Source of the DNA: CAZMCT01 sp964564785 | GTDB lineage: Bacteria > Planctomycetota > Phycisphaerae > UBA1845 > Fen-1342 | Direction of reading: 5' to 3' | DNA length: 41,483 nt | Assembly (NCBI GenBank): GCA_964564785.1 | Contig: CAZMCT010000019.1 | Location: 1-41,483, forward strand | Shown: positions 34,294-41,417 of the stretch, piece by piece | How the letters are laid out: each line of letters starts with the position of its first letter | How positions within the stretch are numbered: the stretch's first letter is position 1 | Notes under the pieces: generated by a model | What the model was told of the DNA's origin: nothing | What the model saw: the letters and a program-made list of their open reading frames with translations, nothing else | Database searches by the model: none | Translations under genes and position numbers: made by a program

Positions 34294-34839
34294 TCAGTCG
34301 TATTTCACGAGTTCGTACGGCAGTTCCACCGGCTTGCTCGACAGCAGGGCCACCAGCGCCTGCCAGAGTGTGTCCGCGGACGGCGGGCAGCCGGGCAGGT
34401 GATAGTCGATCTTCACCACCTCGTGGCACGGGTACACGCGATTCAGCAGCAGCGGCAGCTCCGGGTCGTTGGGGATCTGTCCGGCCGGGTTGTGCACCGT
34501 GGGCCCGTGGAGGTACGCCTCGGCGTAGCACTCCTGGAGCGGGATGCCGTTCCGCATCGCCGGGATGCCGCCCATGATCGCGCAATCGCCGACCGAGATC
34601 AGCACGTCGCAGTGCTCCCGGAACTCACGCAGCACCTTGACGTTTTCCTCGTTGCAGCAGCCGCCCTCGATCAGCCCCACCGCGCAGCGGCCGGTGAAGT
34701 GCTTCAGGTCGTCCACCGGGCTCTTGTCGAAATCCACCAACTCGACCAGCTTGAGAATCCGATCGTCGATGTCCAGCAGCGCCATGTGGCAGCCGAAGCA
34801 GCCGGCCAGCGAGGTCGTTGCAACTCTGGGCTTAGCCAT
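34294..34839 (-). CDS. hoxY: [NiFe]-hydrogenase small subunit HoxY
   Basis: 181 aa. It is the short cytoplasmic form without a Tat leader. The proximal [4Fe-4S] ligands are Cys14 and Cys17 in LAGCFGCHMALLD, a Cys in VGDCAIMGG, and a Cys in YHLPGCPPSADTL. IEGGCCNEEN is a further family block. HoxY carries electrons from the NiFe site of HoxH to HoxU. The length of about 180 is like cyanobacterial HoxY. The ATG at 34839 follows AGGGACCGAGTC. The 135-base spacer to hoxU (34840-34974) is not repetitive in an obvious way. Confidence 0.96.
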   Translation of the reverse strand: MAKPRVATTSLAGCFGCHMALLDIDDRILKLVELVDFDKSPVDDLKHFTGRCAVGLIEGGCCNEENVKVLREFREHCDVLISVGDCAIMGGIPAMRNGIPLQECYAEAYLHGPTVHNPAGQIPNDPELPLLLNRVYPCHEVVKIDYHLPGCPPSADTLWQALVALLSSKPVELPYELVKYD

Positions 34840-34974
34840 GACTCGGTCCCTTTGTCAGTCAGATGCAGGAAGCCAGCGCCCGCGGCGCGTGCGGTCGCGT
34901 CGGTACTGCGGCAGTCACGACCTCGCGATCGGGCGCGTGTGACTCCATGCTGCGCTTTTCCATCTTGCGACCGC

Positions 34975-35673
34975 TCACTTCTTCTCGATCTCCGAACCGA
35001 TCGCACACTTGTCATACAGCCGCTGTCCGACCGGCACGGCATAGCCGACCCGCTTGCGCATCAGCGCGCCCACCGGGCAGGCGTCGGCCGCCTTGTCCGC
35101 GGCGGCCAGGGCCGTCTGCCCCAAACGGCCGTCCGAGTTCACCGCCACCCGCTTGTGCGGCCCGCGGCCCACGAAGTCGAACACGTGCTTGCCGTCCACG
35201 TCGCGGCTGCTTCGCACGCACCGCCCGCAGAGAATGCAGCGATTGTGGTCGATGAACACGTCCGGGTGGCTCATGTCGATCGCCCGCTGCGGGAACTGGT
35301 ACGGATACTTCGGGACTGTGATCCCGAACCGGTACGCCAGCCCTTGCAGTTCGCAGTTGCCGCTTTTCTCGCAGAACATGCAGAAGTGGTTGCCCTCCAC
35401 GAACAGCATCTCGATCAGGTTCCGCCGCAGCGCGGTTACTTGCTCGGTCGCGTTCTCCACCACCATCCCCGGCGCGGCCGGCTGCGTGCACGCCGACTGC
35501 GGCCGGCCGTTCACCAGCACCGTGCACACGCGGCAGCTCCCGTGCGGCACCAGCCCCGGCTTGTAGCACAGCCGCGGGATGTACACCCCCGCCGCCTGGG
35601 CCGCCTCCAGAATCGTCTGCCCCGGCTCGGCCGTCACTTCCTTGCCGTCGATCGTGAATTCAATCGAACCCAT
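34975..35673 (-). CDS. hoxU: Hydrogenase diaphorase subunit HoxU (NuoG-like ferredoxin)
   Basis: 232 aa from ATG 35673 (MGSIEFTIDGKEV), with GAGG 7 bases upstream. The N-terminal [2Fe-2S] ferredoxin has LCYKPGLVPHGSCRVC and a later Cys in SACTQ. The His-Cys3 [4Fe-4S] site is NHFCMFCEKSGNC. A further [4Fe-4S] set is RCILCGRCV plus ACPVGALM. This is the N-terminal third of complex I NuoG as found in HoxU of Ralstonia-type soluble hydrogenases. It relays electrons between HoxF and HoxY. A 112-base spacer separates it from hoxF and shares a 14-mer with the hypB/hoxF spacer. Confidence 0.96.
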   Translation of the reverse strand: MGSIEFTIDGKEVTAEPGQTILEAAQAAGVYIPRLCYKPGLVPHGSCRVCTVLVNGRPQSACTQPAAPGMVVENATEQVTALRRNLIEMLFVEGNHFCMFCEKSGNCELQGLAYRFGITVPKYPYQFPQRAIDMSHPDVFIDHNRCILCGRCVRSSRDVDGKHVFDFVGRGPHKRVAVNSDGRLGQTALAAADKAADACPVGALMRKRVGYAVPVGQRLYDKCAIGSEIEKK

Positions 35674-35747
35674 GTTTGCCCTCACGAGAAAGCCGGAAAG
35701 AAGAAACGCCGAGCAACAACCACACACCCGGCCTCGACCGCAAACTT

Positions 35748-35761
35748 CTCACTGCCGGCGC
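35748..35761. repeat. 14-bp repeat shared by two hox spacers (copy in hoxF/hoxU)
   Basis: CTCACTGCCGGCGC here is identical to 37608-37621 in the hypB/hoxF spacer. Both copies are followed within about 20 bases by a CAC..GTCC sequence. Confidence 0.5.
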
Positions 35762-35785
35762 TCGATTCCTCACGTCCGACTTCGT

Positions 35786-37600
35786 TCATTTCCGCGCCAG
35801 TTCACTCTGCCGACCGATGATCTTCTCCGCCTGGCTCACCGCGGCCATCAGGTCGAACGCCGGCTGAAGCCCGTTCCGCTTCTTCACCAGCGCGTTGTAC
35901 GTCGCGCGGAAGCTCTTCAGCGTCGTCAGTACCGGGTTGGCCGAGGTCTGCCCCAGGCCGCAGCGGCTGGTCGTCTTGATCGTCTGGCCCAGGTCCTGGA
36001 GGTACTCCAGGTCGGCCGGCTCGCCGTGGCCGGCCAGGATCTTCGCCAGCCGCTGCCGCAGCAGCCCGTTGCCCACCCGGCACGGGGTGCAGTACCCGCA
36101 GCTTTCCTCGATAAAGAAGTCCAGGAAGGCCTCGACCACCTCGAGCACATTCCGCTCGGGCCCGAACACCATGATCGACCCGCCCGTCGCCAGATCGTCG
36201 TAGCAGATCGTCCGCTGGTACTGGTCCGGGCCGACCATCTGCCCGCTGGCCCCGCCCACCTGCACCGCGATCGCGTCCTCCGCCCCGGCCAGCTTGAGCA
36301 CCTCCGCCAGCTTGATCCCGAACGGCACCTCGTATACTCCCGGCCGCTTGCAGTCGCCGGAAATCGAGAGCACCTTGGTCCCCGGGCTGCCGGGCGAACC
36401 ATACTCGCAGAACGTCGCCGGCCCCTCCTCCAGGATCTTCGTCACGCAACATAGCGTCTCGACGTTGTTCACGACCGTCGGGCAGTCCAGGTAGCCCTTC
36501 TGGGCCGGAAACGGCGGCCGGTTCTTCGGGTCGCCGCGCCGCCCCTCGCACGAGCTCAGCAGCGCCGTTTCCTCCCCGCACACGTAGGCCCCCGCGCCCA
36601 TCTGAATGCGAATATCAAAATTGAAGCCGGCTTTGCCGCACACGTTCCGGCCCAGCAGGTTGTCCGCCCGCCGCTCCGCCAGCGTATGCTCCAGGAATGC
36701 CCGCAGGTACGCGTACTCGCCCCGCAGGTACAGAATGCCCTCCTCGGCCCCGACCGCGTAGCCGGCAATCGTCATCCCCGCGAACACCCGGTCGGGCTTC
36801 TCCGTCAGGAGCACCCGGTCTTTGAACGTCCCCGGCTCGCCCTCGTCCGCGTTGCACACGATGTAACGGCGGTCGCCCGCGGCCGCCCGCGTGAATTCCC
36901 ACTTCATCCCCGTCGGGAACCCCGCCCCGCCCCGGCCCCGCAGCCGCGAGGTCTTCACCGCCCGGATCACTTCGGCCGGGGTGATCGCCAGCGCTTTGCG
37001 GATCGCCTCGCCCCGGTTGCACGGGCTGAACACGATCGGCCCGGCCTGGCGAATGTTGTTCATCACCATCGCGTGCACCAGCTCGTGCGCGTTGTTCCCG
37101 TCGCCGAGCCGGTGCAGCAGCCGGTTCGGGTCCATGTGCTTGCGTAGCTCGCGGACGATGCGGCGAGCCGAGTCGCTCGACAGCTCGGTCACCACCACGT
37201 CGTTCACCAGCGCCGCCGGCGCCTGGTCGCACATGCCGATGCACGCCGTCCACTCCAGGCTGATCTTCCCGTCCGGCGTGGTCTGCCCCACCTGGATCCC
37301 CAGCTCGTCCTCGAACGCCCGCGCCACGTCCTCCATCCCCGCCATTCGGTCGATGATGTCGTTGCTCAGGCGGATGACGACCTCCCCCTTCTTCGTCGTC
37401 GAGAGGAAACTGTAAAACGAAACCGCGCTCTCCACCTCCACCCGTTTGCAGTTCAACTCGCGCGCGATCAGCTCTTGCGCCCGGCCGTTCACACATCCCA
37501 ACTCCGCTTGCACGGCTCGCAGCACATCCATCAACCGCGTCCGGTCCCGCCCCACCGCCTGGCAGATCCGTCCGACCATCGCTTCCACGTTCTCGCTCAT
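35786..37600 (-). CDS. hoxF: Hydrogenase diaphorase subunit HoxF (NuoE-NuoF fusion)
   Basis: 604 aa from ATG 37600 (MSENVEAMVGRICQ), with GAGGA 5-6 bases upstream. Residues 1-160 are NuoE-like and 170-600 NuoF-like. FMN/NAD binding is marked by LRGRGGAGFPTGMKW, NADEGEPGTFKDR and MGAGAYVCGEETAL. The [4Fe-4S] ligands are ESCGYCTPCRVGN plus TSRCGLGQ. The NuoE part keeps Cys120 and Cys124 (ACIGMC), but the first cysteine pair is absent (IRLSNDIIDRM), so a normal [2Fe-2S] cluster is unlikely there. HoxF is the NAD(P)H-oxidising flavoprotein of the hydrogenase. Length and fusion match Ralstonia-type HoxF (about 600 aa). hoxE is absent. Confidence 0.96.
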   Translation of the reverse strand: MSENVEAMVGRICQAVGRDRTRLMDVLRAVQAELGCVNGRAQELIARELNCKRVEVESAVSFYSFLSTTKKGEVVIRLSNDIIDRMAGMEDVARAFEDELGIQVGQTTPDGKISLEWTACIGMCDQAPAALVNDVVVTELSSDSARRIVRELRKHMDPNRLLHRLGDGNNAHELVHAMVMNNIRQAGPIVFSPCNRGEAIRKALAITPAEVIRAVKTSRLRGRGGAGFPTGMKWEFTRAAAGDRRYIVCNADEGEPGTFKDRVLLTEKPDRVFAGMTIAGYAVGAEEGILYLRGEYAYLRAFLEHTLAERRADNLLGRNVCGKAGFNFDIRIQMGAGAYVCGEETALLSSCEGRRGDPKNRPPFPAQKGYLDCPTVVNNVETLCCVTKILEEGPATFCEYGSPGSPGTKVLSISGDCKRPGVYEVPFGIKLAEVLKLAGAEDAIAVQVGGASGQMVGPDQYQRTICYDDLATGGSIMVFGPERNVLEVVEAFLDFFIEESCGYCTPCRVGNGLLRQRLAKILAGHGEPADLEYLQDLGQTIKTTSRCGLGQTSANPVLTTLKSFRATYNALVKKRNGLQPAFDLMAAVSQAEKIIGRQSELARK

Positions 37601-37627
37601 GGAGTTCCTCACTGCCGGCGCGCCCTT

Positions 37628-37696
37628 TTCACAACGTCCCCGCCTCCGGATCGGCCTGCAATCCGCGCGCCAGCCCACACGCGCGGACGTTGTGAA
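37628..37696. promoter_or_regulatory. Perfect 12-bp inverted repeat in the hypB/hoxF spacer
   Basis: TTCACAACGTCC (37628-37639) and GGACGTTGTGAA (37685-37696) are exact reverse complements around a 45-base centre, 28 to 96 bases before the hoxF ATG. It could be a pair of operator half-sites or a long-loop RNA stem separating hyp from hox expression. No known binding consensus is recognised. Confidence 0.55.
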
Positions 37697-37771
37697 CGGC
37701 TTGGTATGTCCTACCGGCTTGTTCCCGGCCGCGCCTGCCGTCGCTCTCTCGACGTTATGGTCGAAAAAGCC

Positions 37772-38437
37772 CTACGCCGTCGCCCGGCACCGCTGCCGCA
37801 GCCACGCCAGCCAGCGGTCCATGCCCTGGCCGGTCCGGGCTGAGATCTCGATCACCTCAGCACGAGTGTTGATACGGGAAATATCTTCATACACCCGGGC
37901 CCGGTCCCAGTCAAGTACGCCCAGCAGGTCGATCTTCGTCAGCAGGATCGCGTCCGCCGGCTGGAACAGGGTCGGGTACTTCGCGACCTTGTCGTCGCCC
38001 TCGGCCACACTCAGCAGCACCACCCGCAGGTGTTCCCCCAGATCGAAGCCCGCCGGACACACCATGTTGCCGACGTTCTCGATGAACAGGTACTGCATCC
38101 CCTTCAACTCCAGCGACGCCAGCCCCGCTTCCACTTGCGTCGCCGTCAGATGGCAGCCCGTCCCCGTATTGATCTGCGTGGTCTGCGCCGCCACGCGCCC
38201 CAGCCGCTCCGCATCCCGCGTCGTCTGCAAATCCCCCACCAGCACCCCCACCCGCGCCTCCCGCCCCAACGCCGGAATCGTCTTCTCCAGCAACATCGTC
38301 TTCCCGCTGCCCGGCGCGCTCATCATGTTCACCGTCAACACCCCCGCCGCTTCCAGCCGCCGCCGGTTCTCGCGCGCCACCGCGTCGTTCGCCTTCAGCA
38401 CGCTCTCCACCACGTTGATCTTCATGCCAGTTCTCAT
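37772..38437 (-). CDS. hypB: Hydrogenase nickel incorporation GTPase HypB
   Basis: 221 aa. A Walker A site (SAPGSGKTMLLEKT), VGDLQTTRDAERL, INTGTGCHLT, FIENVGNMVCP and LTKIDLL (G4) identify the SIMIBI GTPase HypB, which loads Ni into HoxH with HypA. The N-terminus lacks both the His-rich stretch and the CxxCGC high-affinity Ni site found in some HypB. The internal metal-site Cys (NMVCPAGF) is present. The ATG at 38437 overlaps the hypA stop by ATGA; a second in-frame ATG is at 38425. It is followed by the 171-base spacer before hoxF. Confidence 0.97.
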   Translation of the reverse strand: MRTGMKINVVESVLKANDAVARENRRRLEAAGVLTVNMMSAPGSGKTMLLEKTIPALGREARVGVLVGDLQTTRDAERLGRVAAQTTQINTGTGCHLTATQVEAGLASLELKGMQYLFIENVGNMVCPAGFDLGEHLRVVLLSVAEGDDKVAKYPTLFQPADAILLTKIDLLGVLDWDRARVYEDISRINTRAEVIEISARTGQGMDRWLAWLRQRCRATA

Positions 38438-38826
38438 TCACTCTGCAAGCCCCGACCGTGAGGGAGCGGCGCGTCCGGCTCCGGAACATCGCACACCACG
38501 CTCCGCAGCACCACCTCCCGGCCCGCCACCACCTCCACGTCCGCCACGCCGCAGCCCGGACATACGTAATTGTCGAGCGCCGCCGCGTACTCCCGACCAC
38601 ACGCCCGGCACCGCGCCCGCAATCCCACCTCGCGAATCCGCAGCCGCGCGCCCCCGGCCGCCGTCCCCTGGCTCAACGCCTCAAACGCCGTCTCCAACGC
38701 CTCCGGAACCACCTGTTGCAGCACCCCGCATTCCACCTCCAGCTCAACCACCCGCGCCGCCCCGTGCTCCGCCACGACCCGCAGCACACTCTCCAGAACC
38801 GCGTTGGCCAACGAAAGCTCGTGCAT
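38434..38826 (-). CDS. hypA: Hydrogenase nickel chaperone HypA
   Basis: 130 aa from ATG 38826 (MHELSLANAVLES), the invariant MHE being the Ni-binding N-terminus; this decides the start over an upstream frame opening at 38892. The Zn site is two CxxC motifs, CRACG and CPGCG. HypA passes Ni to the large subunit with HypB. The ATG shares one base with the hypE stop (TGATG), so translation is coupled. The C-terminal tail after residue 115 (DVPEPDAPLPHGRGLQSE) is longer than in typical HypA (about 115 aa). Confidence 0.96.
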   Translation of the reverse strand: MHELSLANAVLESVLRVVAEHGAARVVELEVECGVLQQVVPEALETAFEALSQGTAAGGARLRIREVGLRARCRACGREYAAALDNYVCPGCGVADVEVVAGREVVLRSVVCDVPEPDAPLPHGRGLQSE

Positions 38827-39869
38827 CAGCAGATCCGCGGCAATTCCTCGCCGTACGGCCGCTGCACTACCCGCCGCCCCCCCGCCCGCCACGGCAGCTC
38901 GACCAGCGCCCGCCGGCGCTCCACCACTTGTCCGATAACCGCTGCATCGCGTCCGTAGGCGTGCCCATGCAACGCCGCCAGCGCCCGCTCCGCGTCCCGG
39001 CCGGCTACCACCACGACCACTTTGCCCTCGTTCGCGACCGTCAGCGGATCGAGCCCGAGCATCTCGGCCGCGTGCCGCGCCGTGGCCGACATCGGCAGCC
39101 GCTCTTCGTCGATCTCCACGCTCAGGCGCCGGCCATCGACGATGTCGGCCAGCACGCCCGCGACGCCCCCGCGGGTCGCATCGCGCAGGAAGCGCACGTC
39201 GGCGCCGCTGTCAAGCAGCGCCGTGACCAGCCCGTTCAGCGGAGCGGCGTCGCTCCGCAGGCTTGACTCGAACTCCAGCCCGTTGCGCACCGACATCACC
39301 GCCAGCCCGTGATCCGCCAGCCTCCCGTTCACCAGGATCGCGTCCCCAGCCTCGATCCGCTCGAGGCCCAACCGCAAACCCGCCCGCATCCGCCCCACGC
39401 CCGCCGTGTTGATGAATAGCCCCGCCGCCGCACCGTCCGTCGCCCGCCGCTCAATCACCTTGGTATCACCGGTGACGATCGACACCCCCGCCTCGCGGGC
39501 TGTGGCCGCGACACTCGCGATGATCCGGTCCAGCGTCGCCAGCGGAAGCCCTTCCTCCAGGATCAGCCCCAGCGACAACGCCACCGGATCCGCCCCCATC
39601 ACCGCCAGGTCATTCACCGTCCCCGCGACCGCGAGCCGCCCGATGTCGCCCCCGGGGAACTCGATCGGCGTCACGACGTACGAGTCCGTCGTCAGCACCA
39701 GCGATTCCCCGGCCCACGGTACGATTGCACCGTCCGTCAGCGCCGCCAGCCGCTCGTTCCCGATCGCCGGCAGCAGGTGCTCGCGGATCAGCCGCGACAT
39801 CAGCTCCCCCCCACCCCCATGCGCGATCACTACGCGCTCATGCTCACTTCCGCCGCCCAAGTTCTTCAT
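38826..39869 (-). CDS. hypE: Hydrogenase cyanide-ligand synthase HypE
   Basis: 347 aa. It is an AIR-synthase/PurM-like ATPase that dehydrates the thiocarbamoyl on its C-terminal Cys to form the CN ligand. It ends in PRIC, the exact acceptor tail. Other family blocks are AHGGGGELMSRLI, TTDSYVVTP, GTVNDLAVMGADP, IVTGDTKVIE and LRDATRGGVAGVLADI. The start at ATG 39869 lies inside a 7-bp-period repeat that also supplies the preceding GAAGG, so the first few residues (MKNLGGGSE) are repeat-derived. It needs HypF to carbamoylate the Cys, and hypF is not in the window. Confidence 0.97.
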   Translation of the reverse strand: MKNLGGGSEHERVVIAHGGGGELMSRLIREHLLPAIGNERLAALTDGAIVPWAGESLVLTTDSYVVTPIEFPGGDIGRLAVAGTVNDLAVMGADPVALSLGLILEEGLPLATLDRIIASVAATAREAGVSIVTGDTKVIERRATDGAAAGLFINTAGVGRMRAGLRLGLERIEAGDAILVNGRLADHGLAVMSVRNGLEFESSLRSDAAPLNGLVTALLDSGADVRFLRDATRGGVAGVLADIVDGRRLSVEIDEERLPMSATARHAAEMLGLDPLTVANEGKVVVVVAGRDAERALAALHGHAYGRDAAVIGQVVERRRALVELPWRAGGRRVVQRPYGEELPRIC

Positions 39870-39909
39870 TCTGCCTTCTTACGTCTGCATTCCGACTTCT
39901 GCACGTTGC
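39861..39909. repeat. 7-bp-period array spanning the hypD stop and hypE start
   Basis: Seven exact-phase heptads read GTTCTTC, ATTCTGC, CTTCTTA, CGTCTGC, ATTCCGA, CTTCTGC, ACGTTGC on the plus strand. On the coding strand the core is GCAGAAN. The hypD stop (TAA), the Shine-Dalgarno-like AAGG and the hypE ATG all fall within it. Confidence 0.85.
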
Positions 39910-40976
39910 AGGCGGTTGTACTTGTACCACGCCGCGCAGGTCCCCTCGCTGCTCACCATGCACGGACCAATCGGGTGCAGCGGCGTGCAGCCCGTCCCGA
40001 ACATCGTGCACTCCGCCGGCTCCACCCGCCCCGTGATCACCTCCCCGCACCGGCACGCCGGGTGCTCCTCGTCCGCTCCCAGCACCACCCCGAACCGCTC
40101 GAGTGCGTCGAAATCCGCGAACTCCCCCCCCAGCTCCAGCCCGCTCGCCGGAATCACCCCCAGCTCACGCCACGCCGCATCCGCCACCCGCAGCACACGC
40201 TCGAACAACCCCAGCGCCACCGCGTTGCCCCCCGGCCGAACCGCCGCCCCGTAAACGTTCTCCACCGCCGCCCGGCCCTCCGCCACCTGCCGCACGAGCG
40301 CCACCAGCCCCGCCAGTATCTGCGGCGGCTCGAACCCCGCCACCACCACCGGCCGGCCGTACCGGATCGCGATGGGCGCGTATGCCTGCGACCCGATAAT
40401 CACGCTCACGTGCCCCGGCGCCAAGAACCCGTCCAGCGGCACATCTCCTGCCCCCAACAGCGCTTGCATCGCCGGCACCACCAACTTGTGACACATGAGC
40501 ACGCTGAGATTCCGCACCCCGTGCTCCCGCGCCGCCAGCACGGTGGCCGCCGTCGCCGGCGTCGTCGTCTCGAACCCCACCCCCAGAAACACGACCGGAC
40601 GATCGGGGTTCCGCTGCGCCATTTCCAGCGCCGTGCGCGCGGAATTCACCACACGAATGTCCGCCCCACCCGCCCGCAACCGCTCCAGCGAGCTGCTGCG
40701 CCCGGGCACACGCAACATGTCACCGTACGTCGCCAGGATCACCCCCGGTCGTGACGCCAGCTCCAGCGCCGCATCGATGTGACGCTGGGCCGTCACGCAC
40801 ACCGGGCACCCCGGACCGCTCACCAGCCGCACGTTCGGCGGCAGCAGCGGCCGCAGCCCGCTGCGGAAGATCGACACCGTGTGCGTCCCGCACACCTCCA
40901 TCAAGTGAATGCGGCGGTCGATGCGCGCGGCCAGTCTGTGCAGCTCCGCCACGAGCGGCTCGATCTGGGCTCTCAT
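39879..40976 (-). CDS. hypD: Hydrogenase Fe(CN)2CO assembly scaffold HypD
   Basis: 365 aa. HypD binds the Fe(CN)2CO unit with HypC. Signatures seen: HLMEVCGTHTVSIFRSGL, VSGPGCPVCVT, GVGFETTTPATA, and the C-terminal [4Fe-4S] region with CRCGEVITG, ECTMFGTGCTPLHPIGPCMVS and EGTCAAWYKY. The last residues (RAEVGMQT) are encoded by the 7-bp array and are not conserved. The ATG at 40976 overlaps the hypC stop by 4 bases. Length fits the family (about 360-375). Confidence 0.97.
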   Translation of the reverse strand: MRAQIEPLVAELHRLAARIDRRIHLMEVCGTHTVSIFRSGLRPLLPPNVRLVSGPGCPVCVTAQRHIDAALELASRPGVILATYGDMLRVPGRSSSLERLRAGGADIRVVNSARTALEMAQRNPDRPVVFLGVGFETTTPATAATVLAAREHGVRNLSVLMCHKLVVPAMQALLGAGDVPLDGFLAPGHVSVIIGSQAYAPIAIRYGRPVVVAGFEPPQILAGLVALVRQVAEGRAAVENVYGAAVRPGGNAVALGLFERVLRVADAAWRELGVIPASGLELGGEFADFDALERFGVVLGADEEHPACRCGEVITGRVEPAECTMFGTGCTPLHPIGPCMVSSEGTCAAWYKYNRLQRAEVGMQT

Positions 40977-41305
40977 CGCTCCCCCTCGCGGGCCCGCGGA
41001 GATGAATCGTCCGCCGAACCTCCCGCTCCGCCCTCCGAGACCACTCCCGGCTGACCGGTTTCAGACGCTCCGGCCGCTTGGAGATCGGGATGGTCGCCCA
41101 AGGCTTGCCGCAGGTAATCCCAGGTTTCGCGGGCGGCCGCCTCGTCAAGCTGCGTGATCGCGAAGCCTGCGTGGACCAGTACCCAATCGCCGACGCCCGC
41201 CTCGGGCGTCAGCAGCACACTGATGCGCAGCCGGCTCCCCTGAAGGTCGACGACGGCCTCATCCCCGTTGCGCTCCGTCACCTGGGCGGGAACCGCCAGG
41301 CACAT
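40973..41305 (-). CDS. hypC: Hydrogenase assembly chaperone HypC
   Basis: 110 aa. The N-terminal MCLAVPAQV with the essential Cys2, and GDWVLVHAGFAITQLDEAAA, identify HypC (HupF/HypC family). It carries the Fe(CN)2CO moiety with HypD and docks on HoxH. The ATG at 41305 has GAGG about 7 bases upstream. After residue 78 there is an extra Gly/Ser/acidic tail, longer than the usual 75-90 aa, probably disordered. This is the first gene of the eleven-gene minus-strand block. Confidence 0.96.
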   Translation of the reverse strand: MCLAVPAQVTERNGDEAVVDLQGSRLRISVLLTPEAGVGDWVLVHAGFAITQLDEAAARETWDYLRQALGDHPDLQAAGASETGQPGVVSEGGAGGSADDSSPRAREGER

Positions 41306-41369
41306 GCATCACCTCGCGAGGCGCGTCGTCGCCCCGTCACCCGCGCGGCTCGCTCCGCGGGCCCCCGGC

Positions 41370-41375
41370 AGGATA
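41370..41375 (-). promoter_or_regulatory. Possible -10 element for the hyp/hox block
   Basis: TATCCT in GGATATCCTGCC lies about 65 bases before hypC, in the spacer 41306-41483. No -35 and no clear sigma-54 -24/-12 element is seen. Low support. Confidence 0.2.
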
Positions 41376-41417
41376 TCCGAACGCCGCGCCCTCTGCCACC
41401 GAGAGCGTTTGACACCG

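Noticed and set aside
37601..37771. hoxE or another small gene between hypB and hoxF
   Set aside because: No frame with an NuoE motif; the spacer holds an inverted repeat only.
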